Origin: Chromohalobacter israelensis
GTDB lineage: Bacteria; Pseudomonadota; Gammaproteobacteria; Pseudomonadales; Halomonadaceae
Assembly (NCBI GenBank): GCA_000761475.1
Contig: JQNW01000004.1
Location: 310,001 to 374,000 of the forward strand
DNA length: 64,000 nt
Reading direction: 5' to 3'
Shown: positions 9,915 to 17,580 of the stretch, piece by piece
How positions within the stretch are numbered: the stretch's first letter is position 1
Layout: every line of letters starts with the position of its first letter
Position numbers and translations under genes: made by a program
Notes under the pieces: generated by a model
Databases searched by the model: none
Seen by the model: the letters and a program-made list of their open reading frames with translations, nothing else
Told to the model about the DNA's origin: nothing

Positions 9915-10472
9915 ATGCATTACGAAAGACTCGCTGTACCCGAAGTTGTGCTACTTACGCCGAAAGTTTTCGGCGACGAGCGGGGCTTCTTCCTTGAGAC
10001 GTTCCGTCAGGATGAATTCGAGCAGCACTGCGGTAACTACACTTTTGTGCAAGATAATCACAGTAAGTCCGCGAAGGGCATCTTGCGTGGCCTGCATTAT
10101 CAGCTGCACCAGCCCCAAGGTAAGTTGGTGCGTGTCACCCGGGGTGAGGTGTTCGATGTAGCGGTGGATCTGCGCAAAGAGAGCCCTACGTTTGGTCAAT
10201 GGGTGGGGGCTTTTCTGAGTGCAGAGAACAAGCAGCTACTCTGGGTGCCGCCGGGTTTTGCGCACGGTTTTTATGTTACGAGCGAAGAAGCTGAATTTCA
10301 GTACAAATGTACTGATTATTATGCGCCGGGTGATGAGTGCTCCATCCGCTGGGATGATTCCGTACTAAATATTGATTGGCCGCTAATAGAAAATAAAGAG
10401 CCTAGGGTGTCTGTAAAAGATAGACAAGGCTATGAATTTAACGGGGCGCCGAAGTTCAAAGGAAGTAAGTGA
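9915..10472 (+). CDS. rmlC: dTDP-4-dehydrorhamnose 3,5-epimerase
   Basis: The protein has 185 residues, a cupin fold with the catalytic His in RGLHYQ and the conserved VPPGFAHGF segment. It epimerises C3 and C5 of dTDP-4-keto-6-deoxyglucose. The last third of the gene becomes more AT-rich, which marks the beginning of the less conserved part of the locus. It is the last rml gene, and the sequence after it is interrupted by an IS30-family element. Confidence 0.96.
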   Translation: MHYERLAVPEVVLLTPKVFGDERGFFLETFRQDEFEQHCGNYTFVQDNHSKSAKGILRGLHYQLHQPQGKLVRVTRGEVFDVAVDLRKESPTFGQWVGAFLSAENKQLLWVPPGFAHGFYVTSEEAEFQYKCTDYYAPGDECSIRWDDSVLNIDWPLIENKEPRVSVKDRQGYEFNGAPKFKGSK

Positions 10473-10717
10473 TAGCTATGTCTGACATAGACCTTTAAAG
10501 GTAAGAAAGCAGCCTACTATCAGAGTACTCTCAGTCAAGAAAAGCCAGTTTATAGTTTTGAATAGTGGTTATAAAAAAATAACGACTGGCCATAGCTGCT
10601 AGCCTTGTAACCTCCCGTCTTTTCGCCATTGATGTGATGACAGCATTAGTGGAATTAGCAAATCACCTCTCTTTGGAGGAATGGTGGGTTGTTGCTGCAC
10701 CGCTGACGATATTTCGC
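10473..10717. other. Non-coding gap between rmlC and the IS30 element
   Basis: These 245 AT-leaning bases hold no convincing gene. CTATGT (10476-10481) and ACATAG (10485-10490) form a hairpin just after the rmlC stop, followed by the 12-base palindrome ACCTTTAAAGGT (10491-10502). These may form a weak end for the rml transcript, though no T-run follows. The remaining part could be the original upstream region of the coiled-coil gene, now separated from it by the IS. Confidence 0.5.
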
Positions 10718-11818
10718 GGCGGTCTCAAGCTCCAAGCGCAACACTATTATTGAAGGGTTTGTGGCCCCGCGACTGATTTCTTAAGCACGTCTGCGTAGAC
10801 CTCTAGTGGCGTGCGCCAATCGAGCGTTTTGCGGGGCCGGGTATTCATCGAATCGGCGATAGCATCGAGCTCTTCCTGGCTGTAGATAGAAAGGTCCGTC
10901 CCTTTCGGCAAATACTGACGAAGCAGGCCATTGGTGTTTTCGTTGGAGCCTCGCTGCCAGGGGCTATGCGGATCGGCAAAGTAGATCGCCGTGCCGGTCT
11001 TCTGGGTAATCTCGGCATGGTGCGCCATTTCCTTGCCCTGATCGTAGGTCATGGATAATCGCAGCTCACGTGGCACCTCGTTGAGCTTGTCACTGAAGCC
11101 GATGGAGGCCGCTGTTGCCGTGGTGCCGTCCATCTTCGCCAGGATCACCAAGCGAGTGGTGCGCTCCACCAGGGTGCCGACGGCTGACTGGTTGCCAGCC
11201 CCCATGATCAAGTCACCCTCCCAGTGCCCCGGGATGAGACGATCCTCGATCTCGGGCGGGCGCAGATGGATGCTGACCAGGTCCGGCAATTGGCCACGTC
11301 GATCCTTGCCACGACTCCGAGGCCGGCGTTTACCGTTACCCTGACGCAGACAGGCAATGAGTTCTTTCTTGAGCGTGCCGCGTGGCATCACGTAAAGCGC
11401 ATTGTAGATGGCTTCATGCGATACCCGACGGCTGGAATTATCGGGAAACATATCCCTCAGTGTGCGGGCTATCTGCTCAGGTGACCAGTACTTGCGGAGC
11501 AGATACACCACCAGTTCGAACAGCTCCCCACCGGGATGCAGCTTGGGCTGGCGACGTGATCGATGACGTGCCAATCGAGCTCGCTGCCCGGCTAGACTGG
11601 CGTCGTAGCGCTGATTGGGCCTGATGGCATGCCGAGCCAGTTCCCGGGATACCGTACTGGGCGCTCGACCGATATGTCGGGCAATAGCGCGGATTGAATG
11701 GCTTGCCTGCATCAGCATGATGGCAGCTCGGTCTTCAGGGGCGAGATGGTGGTAGTAATGTGACATGGCAATACGATACCTGATGGCTCAGGTGTTGCAC
11801 TTGGTCATTGAGACCGCC
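10718..11818 (-). mobile_element. Complete IS30-family insertion sequence
   Basis: The element is 1101 bp and bounded by imperfect 27-bp inverted repeats at 10718-10744 and 11792-11818. Both begin GGCGGTCTCAA/T when read inward and share the ends of the form C(C/G)AAG(T/C)GCAACAC. The flanking 3-mers are both CGC (10715-10717 and 11819-11821), consistent with the 2-3 bp target duplication of the family. The single transposase gene is intact, so the element may be active. Its right end lies only 24 bases upstream of the start of the giant coiled-coil gene. Confidence 0.9.
10747..11766 (-). CDS. IS30-family transposase
   Basis: The protein has 339 residues. The N-terminal helix-turn-helix region (SIRAIARHIGRAPSTVSREL) is the IS30-type DNA-binding domain. 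The C-terminal integrase core contains the acidic triad in WEGDL, TYDQGKEM and NENTNG. The reading frame is intact from end to end with no frameshift, unlike the IS1380-type transposase further along. The gene runs opposite to the capsule genes. Confidence 0.95.
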   Translation of the reverse strand: MSHYYHHLAPEDRAAIMLMQASHSIRAIARHIGRAPSTVSRELARHAIRPNQRYDASLAGQRARLARHRSRRQPKLHPGGELFELVVYLLRKYWSPEQIARTLRDMFPDNSSRRVSHEAIYNALYVMPRGTLKKELIACLRQGNGKRRPRSRGKDRRGQLPDLVSIHLRPPEIEDRLIPGHWEGDLIMGAGNQSAVGTLVERTTRLVILAKMDGTTATAASIGFSDKLNEVPRELRLSMTYDQGKEMAHHAEITQKTGTAIYFADPHSPWQRGSNENTNGLLRQYLPKGTDLSIYSQEELDAIADSMNTRPRKTLDWRTPLEVYADVLKKSVAGPQTLQ

Positions 11819-11842
11819 CGCCTTAATAAGAGCACGACTGAC

Positions 11843-14800
11843 ATGTCATTGGTTATCTACCTAGGCGTGCATGCGTTTCATGCAGCACCCGAAGAAGCAC
11901 TTCAACGACAGCACGCTGCGGTCGTCCCCATCTCTCAGGTGCGAGACATTCGCCCCCACCAGACGACCTACAGCGCGTTGAAGAACATGACGCAGGCGAT
12001 GGTGGGTCGGCTGCAGTACTGGCTGGACCAGGGGGATGTTGAGCATTGCACGCTCGCTTATCCGCTACCGATGCCCTACATCGCGGCGCTAATGGCCAAG
12101 GGAGTCAGTCCCGAGACGGCGGTGCATCAATGGCAAGGCCAAGCAGAACGATTGATTACGCTTTTCAAGCAAAACCGTCAGCGAATCAGCCTGATGGCAT
12201 ATCCGCAGGCCGAGCAATCGGAAACACCGGGGGGGAGCGTGGTCAATACCCCGGTGCCGGTGCCGCATATTGCTTCTATTTACCAGTTGGCTGCGCAACA
12301 CTTGATACAGCAGTCACCCGCTTTGGAAAAAACTCAGGCCTACCTGCTTGCCTGCACGCAGAATGCCGGTGAGACCAAACCGGCTCCCGTACCTAATATC
12401 ACGGAAGCTGTTGAGCAACATCGTCGGTTAAGAAGCGAAAATCACGAAGCGTTCCAACGCCTGGAAGCTAATGAGGAGCGTCATCGCGCCCTGGAAGACG
12501 AATCCCAGGCAGCAGAGCAACAACTGAAGCGGTTGCAGGCAGACTTCGATCAACAGGCCGTGCAGCTACAGCAGCGCAGCACTCAGCAAATGCAGGTCGA
12601 GGAAGAGCGCGCCCAGCTTGAGGCCGCGCAAGCCGCCAAGCTCCAGGATATGCAGCAGCAACAGCAGTCACTCAACGACGAAAATACTCTGTTGCTGGAA
12701 CAGCTGCACGGCGTGCAGGAAGAACTGGAACAGTACGTGCTTAAGGAGAAAACGCGGCAAGCTGAACTGCAGCAGGCCGAGCAGCGCGTCAGCGAACTCG
12801 AAAAGACACTGCAGAAGCAACAAGCGGAACATAAAGCTGCACTGGGCAAGCATCAGCAGGCAGAGGAAGAAAGTACTCGGCGTGAGACCGAGCAAGCCGC
12901 CAAACTCCAGGATATGCAGCAGCAACAGCAGTCACTCAACGACGAAAATGCTCTGTTGCTGGAACAGCTGCACGGCGTTCAGGAAGAGCTGGAGCAGTAT
13001 CTGCTGAAGGAGCAAACGCGGCAAGCTGAACTGAAGCAGGCCGAGCAGCGCATAAGCAAGCTCGAAGAGACGTTGCAAAAGCGACAAGCGGAGCATCAAA
13101 CCGCACTAGACAAGCATCAGCAGGCAGAGGAAGAAAGTACTCGGCGTGAGACCGAGCAAGCCGCCAAACTCCAGGATATGCAGCAGCAACAGCAGTCACT
13201 CAACGACGAAAATGCTCTGTTGCTGGAACAGCTGCACGGCGTTCAGGAAGAGCTGGAGCAGTATCTGCTGAAGGAGCAAACGCGGCAAGCTGAACTGAAG
13301 CAGGCCGAGCAGCGCATAAGCAAGCTCGAAGAGACGTTGCAAAAGCGACAAGCGGAGCATCAAACCGCACTAGACAAGCATCAGCAGGCAGAGGAAGAAA
13401 GTACTCGGCGTGAGACCGAGCAAGCCGCCAAACTCCAGGATATGCAGCAGCAACAGCAGTCACTCAACGACGAAAATACTCTGTTGCTGGAACAGCTGCA
13501 CGGCGTGCAGGAAGAACTGGAACAGTACGTGCTTAAGGAGAAAACGCGGCAAGCTGAACTGCAGCAGGCCGAGCAGCGCGTCAGCGAACTCGAAAAGACA
13601 CTGCAGAAGCAACAAGCGGAACATAAAGCTGCACTGGGCAAGCATCAGCAGGCAGAGGAAGAAAGTACTCGGCGTGAGACCGAGCAAGCCGTCAAACTCC
13701 AGGATATGCAGCAGCAACAGCAGTCACTCAACGACGAAAATACTCTGTTGCTGGAACAGCTGCACGGCGTGCAGGAAGAACTGGAACAGTACGTGCTTAA
13801 GGAGAAAACGCGGCAAGCTGAACTGCAGCAGGCCGAGCAGCGCGTCAGCGAACTCGAAAAGACACTGCAGAAGCAACAAGCGGAACATAAAGCTGCACTG
13901 GGCAAGCATCAGCAGGCAGAGGAAGAAAGTACTCGGCGTGAGACCGAGCAAGCCGTCAAACTCCAGGATATGCAGCAGCAACAGCAGTCACTCAACGACG
14001 AAAATGCTCTGTTGCTGGAACAGCTGCACGGCGTGCAGGAAGAACTGGAACAGTACGTGCTTAAGGAGAAAACGCGGCAAGCTGAACTGCAGCAGGCCGA
14101 GCAGCGCGTCAGCGAACTCGAAAAGACACTGCAGAAGCAACAAGCGGAACATAAAGCTGCACTGGGCAAGCATCAGCAGGCAGAGGAAGAAAGTACTCGG
14201 CGTGAGACCGAGCAAGCCGTCAAACTCCAGGATATGCAGCAGCAACAGCAGTCACTCAACGACGAAAATGCTCTGTTGCTGGAACAGCTGCACGGCGTGC
14301 AGGAAGAACTGGAACAGTACGTGCTTAAGGAGAAAACGCGGCAAGCTGAACTGCAGCAGGCCGAGCAGCGCGTCAGCGAACTCGAAAAGACACTGCAGAA
14401 GCAACAAGCGGAACATAAAGCTGCACTGGGCAAGCATCAGCAGGCAGAGGAAGAAAGTACTCGGCGTGAGACCGAGCAAGCCGTCAAACTCCAGGATATG
14501 CAGCAGCAACAGCAGTCACTCAACGACGAAAATGCTCTGTTGCTGGAACAGCTGCACGGCGTGCAGGAAGAACTGGAACAGTACGTGCTTAAGGAGAAAA
14601 CGCGGCAAGCTGAACTGCAGCAGGCCGAGCAGCGCGTCAGCGAACTCGAAAAGACACTGCAGAAGCAACAAGCGGAACATAAAGCTGCACTGGGCAAGCA
14701 TCAGCAGGCAGAGGAAGAAAGTACTCGGCGTGAGACCGAGCAAGCCGTCAAACTCCAGGATATGCAGCAGCAACAGCAGTCACTCAACGACGAAAATGCT

Positions 14801-16351
14801 CTGTTGCTGGAACAGCTGCACGGCGTGCAGGAAGAACTGGAACAGTACGTGCTTAAGGAGAAAACGCGGCAAGCTGAACTGCAGCAGGCCGAGCAGCGCG
14901 TCAGCGAACTCGAAAAGACACTGCAGAAGCAACAAGCGGAACATAAAGCTGCACTGGGCAAGCATCAGCAGGCAGAGGAAGAAAGTACTCGGCGTGAGAC
15001 CGAGCAAGCCGTCAAACTCCAGGATATGCAGCAGCAACAGCAGTCACTCAACGACGAAAATGCTCTGTTGCTGGAACAGCTGCACGGCGTGCAGGAAGAA
15101 CTGGAACAGTACGTGCTTAAGGAGAAAACGCGGCAAGCTGAACTGCAGCAGGCCGAGCAGCGCGTCAGCGAACTCGAAAAGACACTGCAGAAGCAACAAG
15201 CGGAACATAAAGCTGCACTGGGCAAGCATCAGCAGGCAGAGGAAGAAAGTACTCGGCGTGAGACCGAGCAAGCCGTCAAACTCCAGGATATGCAGCAGCA
15301 ACAGCAGTCACTCAACGACGAAAATGCTCTGTTGCTGGAACAGCTGCACGGCGTGCAGGAAGAACTGGAACAGTACGTGCTTAAGGAGAAAACGCGGCAA
15401 GCTGAACTGCAGCAGGCCGAGCAGCGCGTCAGCGAACTCGAAAAGACACTGCAGAAGCAACAAGCGGAACATAAAGCTGCACTGGGCAAGCATCAGCAGG
15501 CAGAGGAAGAAAGTACTCGGCGTGAGACCGAGCAAGCCGTCAAACTCCAGGATATGCAGCAGCAACAGCAGTCACTCAACGACGAAAATGCTCTGTTGCT
15601 GGAACAGCTGCACGGCGTTCAGGAAGAGCTGGAGCAGTATCTGCTGAAGGAGCAAACGCGGCAAGCTGAACTGAAGCAGGCCGAGCAGCGCATAAGCAAG
15701 CTCGAAGAGACGTTGCAAAAGCGACAAGCGGAGCATCAAACCGCACTAGACAAGCATCAGCAGGCAGAGGAAGAAAGTACTCGGCGTGAGACCGAGCAAG
15801 CCGCCAAACTCCAGGATATGCAGCAGCAACAGCAGTCACTCAACGACGAAAATGCTCTGTTGCTGGAACAGCTGCACGGCGTTCAGGAAGAGCTGGAGCA
15901 GTTCATGTTGAATGGCCAGGCACTGGAGCATGACCTGTCACGCTATCGGCACGAGAAGCAGGCGTTGACACAAGAACTGGTCGCCCATCAAACCATTGAG
16001 GAATGGTTGAGGTCCTGCGCCGCCAAGGCAGTGAAAGAAGCTACGAGAAGTAACAGGGTTTCCCAAAAGCGGCTGGCTCGGCATAAGCAACTGCTCGAGA
16101 GTAGCCGGTTCTTTGATGCCGAATGGTATCAGGTGCAATACCCTGATGTGGCCAACGGCTCCATGGATGCAGCAGAGCATTACCTGAAACATGGTGTGCT
16201 AGAAGGGCGTAACCCCAGCCCTCTCTTCGATGCGCTGCACTACATTGCTAGCTACCCTGATGTAGCGGCCGCCGGACTCAATCCGCTGGTCCACTTCATC
16301 GAGCTTGGCCAGGCAGAAAACCGCAAGCCGTTGCCTGGCCAGGAGTCGTAA
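11843..16351 (+). CDS. Giant coiled-coil protein with 88-residue tandem repeats and C-terminal YPDV modules
   Basis: The protein has 1502 residues, starting at the ATG at 11843; a longer frame from 11765 would start inside the IS30 element and is rejected. Residues 1-~250 are a globular domain that I do not recognise, with no signal peptide or membrane helix, so the protein is probably cytoplasmic. Residues ~264-1354 are 12 full and one partial copy of an 88-residue Gln/Glu/Leu-rich repeat, strongly predicted as coiled coil. After ~65 more helical residues, two ~38-residue modules follow (FFDAEWYQVQYPDV and LFDALHYIASYPDV), each with a downstream HYLKHG- or HFIELG-type segment. The same module occurs four times in the glycosyltransferase at 29784. 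The next gene begins 5 bases after its stop. A scaffold or length-measuring role in polysaccharide synthesis is inferred, not shown. Confidence 0.85.
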   Translation: MSLVIYLGVHAFHAAPEEALQRQHAAVVPISQVRDIRPHQTTYSALKNMTQAMVGRLQYWLDQGDVEHCTLAYPLPMPYIAALMAKGVSPETAVHQWQGQAERLITLFKQNRQRISLMAYPQAEQSETPGGSVVNTPVPVPHIASIYQLAAQHLIQQSPALEKTQAYLLACTQNAGETKPAPVPNITEAVEQHRRLRSENHEAFQRLEANEERHRALEDESQAAEQQLKRLQADFDQQAVQLQQRSTQQMQVEEERAQLEAAQAAKLQDMQQQQQSLNDENTLLLEQLHGVQEELEQYVLKEKTRQAELQQAEQRVSELEKTLQKQQAEHKAALGKHQQAEEESTRRETEQAAKLQDMQQQQQSLNDENALLLEQLHGVQEELEQYLLKEQTRQAELKQAEQRISKLEETLQKRQAEHQTALDKHQQAEEESTRRETEQAAKLQDMQQQQQSLNDENALLLEQLHGVQEELEQYLLKEQTRQAELKQAEQRISKLEETLQKRQAEHQTALDKHQQAEEESTRRETEQAAKLQDMQQQQQSLNDENTLLLEQLHGVQEELEQYVLKEKTRQAELQQAEQRVSELEKTLQKQQAEHKAALGKHQQAEEESTRRETEQAVKLQDMQQQQQSLNDENTLLLEQLHGVQEELEQYVLKEKTRQAELQQAEQRVSELEKTLQKQQAEHKAALGKHQQAEEESTRRETEQAVKLQDMQQQQQSLNDENALLLEQLHGVQEELEQYVLKEKTRQAELQQAEQRVSELEKTLQKQQAEHKAALGKHQQAEEESTRRETEQAVKLQDMQQQQQSLNDENALLLEQLHGVQEELEQYVLKEKTRQAELQQAEQRVSELEKTLQKQQAEHKAALGKHQQAEEESTRRETEQAVKLQDMQQQQQSLNDENALLLEQLHGVQEELEQYVLKEKTRQAELQQAEQRVSELEKTLQKQQAEHKAALGKHQQAEEESTRRETEQAVKLQDMQQQQQSLNDENALLLEQLHGVQEELEQYVLKEKTRQAELQQAEQRVSELEKTLQKQQAEHKAALGKHQQAEEESTRRETEQAVKLQDMQQQQQSLNDENALLLEQLHGVQEELEQYVLKEKTRQAELQQAEQRVSELEKTLQKQQAEHKAALGKHQQAEEESTRRETEQAVKLQDMQQQQQSLNDENALLLEQLHGVQEELEQYVLKEKTRQAELQQAEQRVSELEKTLQKQQAEHKAALGKHQQAEEESTRRETEQAVKLQDMQQQQQSLNDENALLLEQLHGVQEELEQYLLKEQTRQAELKQAEQRISKLEETLQKRQAEHQTALDKHQQAEEESTRRETEQAAKLQDMQQQQQSLNDENALLLEQLHGVQEELEQFMLNGQALEHDLSRYRHEKQALTQELVAHQTIEEWLRSCAAKAVKEATRSNRVSQKRLARHKQLLESSRFFDAEWYQVQYPDVANGSMDAAEHYLKHGVLEGRNPSPLFDALHYIASYPDVAAAGLNPLVHFIELGQAENRKPLPGQES
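12631..15902 (+). repeat. Tandem array of 264-bp repeats (12 full copies plus one partial)
   Basis: The marker CTCCAGGATATGCAGCAG starts at 12641 and recurs exactly every 264 bases (12905, 13169, 13433 and so on to 15809). There are two sub-types. Type A has YVLKEK/QQAEQRVSELEK/KAALGK, and type B has YLLKEQ/KQAEQRISKLEE/QTALDK. The order is A, B, B, A, then seven A copies with AVK in place of AAK, then B, then a partial copy. The AVK copies are nearly identical at the DNA level, which points to recent duplication or gene conversion. The period of 88 codons keeps all frames open, which explains the repeated short antisense frames in this stretch. Confidence 0.97.
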
Positions 16352-16356
16352 TCAGT

Positions 16357-17559
16357 ATGCAGCCGACCCTCTATACACAAGCAAACCTGACTATGCAGCC
16401 AACTTCACAACGCTGGCTCTACCTCGGCACCCTGCGACAAGAAAGCCTTGATGCTTTGCTGGCGCACCAGGAATTGCCGGAGCAGGCCGAATTCATCACG
16501 CCCGAAACGCCGGAAGATGCGTGGCGCGAAATCATCAAAGTGCTGCCGCAGGCACAACAACGCATCGTCAAACTGGCCCAGCACGCCGGCGAGCAGCCCT
16601 ATTACCGCTACAACTTACCCGAGTTCAACGCCACCCAGCGTGCTACCGGCCTACATAGCCTCTATCCAGGGCTGATTCTGGAAGATGACTCGCCAGTCCG
16701 GCTCGAGCCGCTGCAAAGCCTGATAGACGAGATCGCCGAGCAACCCGTACAAACCCTGGTAATCGAGCAACCCGAGCTGGCACTGCCGCTGCTAGAAGGT
16801 TTGGCGCAAGCCAATGCCTTGCCCAGTCTGCGAAATCTTTGGCTGCGTACCGGCCTGGAAAGCCCCTACGAAAACACCCCCTGCCAAGCGGAGCTGCTGG
16901 CCTGGTGTGAACGGCAGGGCTTCGAGCTCACCCAGCGGCTCGAGGATGACCCAGAATTCCCCTTGGTGCAGCTTCACCGGCACCCGCTCTTTGACGCCTG
17001 GCAATCGGAACAGGCTCGTAATGCCGAGTTGGCTCAAGAGTGCGATGCCCTCAAGGACGAGCGTCAAACGCTGCATAAGCAAGCCGAGGAACAGGCAACA
17101 GCGCTGGAGAAGCTAAAAGCCCAACTGGCGGAGCAGGCTGATAGCCGCGATAAGATAGAAAAAAATAATACCGCCCTTCGTGAAGAAGTAGATCAACTCA
17201 AGAAGCATCGTAGCGAATTGAAGCAACGGGTCGAAAAGCAGCAGAAAGCCCTGGATCAGGCGGGTGAAAAAAGCCAGCAGCTAAGCAAACAGCTTGACGA
17301 GCAGAAAAGCAGCGTTCAACAGGCGGAGAAGGCTCTCCAGAAAGCCAATGAGAGCGCGAAGGCGGAATGCACCAAGCTCAAGGCACTGGCGGAAGAGCGG
17401 CTTACCCAACTGAGCGATGCTCGCGAAGAAGCCAGTCGGCTCAAGACCGACAATCAACAGCTTGTGCAGCGTCAGCATGCGATTCAGGAAGAGATGGTCA
17501 AGACCGAAGCCCAGCTCGATCTGATCAAGGACTGGGTGCTGCGCGAGAGCAGCCTGTAG
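16357..17559 (+). CDS. Coiled-coil protein with N-terminal domain resembling a degenerate FkbM-type region
   Basis: The protein has 400 residues. The first ~210 form a globular alpha/beta region (RWLYLGTLRQESL, then YRYNLPEFNATQRATGL and TLVIEQPELALPLLEGL). The layout recalls the distal half of FkbM-type methyltransferases but lacks a visible SAM-binding glycine motif. Residues ~215-395 are a continuous coiled coil rich in Glu, Gln, Lys and Ala. No signal peptide or membrane helix is visible. Two ATGs 36 bases apart (16357 and 16393) both begin MQPT; the first is listed, although its AGGAG lies about 12 bases upstream. It is the second long-coiled-coil gene in a row and is probably co-transcribed with both neighbours. 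Function unknown. Confidence 0.7.
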   Translation: MQPTLYTQANLTMQPTSQRWLYLGTLRQESLDALLAHQELPEQAEFITPETPEDAWREIIKVLPQAQQRIVKLAQHAGEQPYYRYNLPEFNATQRATGLHSLYPGLILEDDSPVRLEPLQSLIDEIAEQPVQTLVIEQPELALPLLEGLAQANALPSLRNLWLRTGLESPYENTPCQAELLAWCERQGFELTQRLEDDPEFPLVQLHRHPLFDAWQSEQARNAELAQECDALKDERQTLHKQAEEQATALEKLKAQLAEQADSRDKIEKNNTALREEVDQLKKHRSELKQRVEKQQKALDQAGEKSQQLSKQLDEQKSSVQQAEKALQKANESAKAECTKLKALAEERLTQLSDAREEASRLKTDNQQLVQRQHAIQEEMVKTEAQLDLIKDWVLRESSL

Positions 17560-17580
17560 TTCCCCGAACCGGACGACACC

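Noticed and set aside
11801-11829. Hybrid promoter made by IS30 end (TTGGTC) and flanking TAATAA
   Set aside because: Spacing is 17 bases but both hexamers match consensus poorly and the start codon would be too close; not strong enough to annotate.
11765-11842. Earlier start of the giant coiled-coil gene at 11765
   Set aside because: This would begin within the IS30 element and include its inverted repeat; the ATG at 11843 lies just outside the IS.
13410-15647. A 745-residue open frame in another phase of the repeat array, plus many ~86-residue antisense frames
   Set aside because: They result from the 264-bp period, which is a multiple of three and keeps stop-free frames open; their translations are Cys/Ser-rich and identical from copy to copy.
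12631-15902. CRISPR-like array
   Set aside because: Units are 264 bp with no unique spacers, and they encode one continuous coiled-coil protein.
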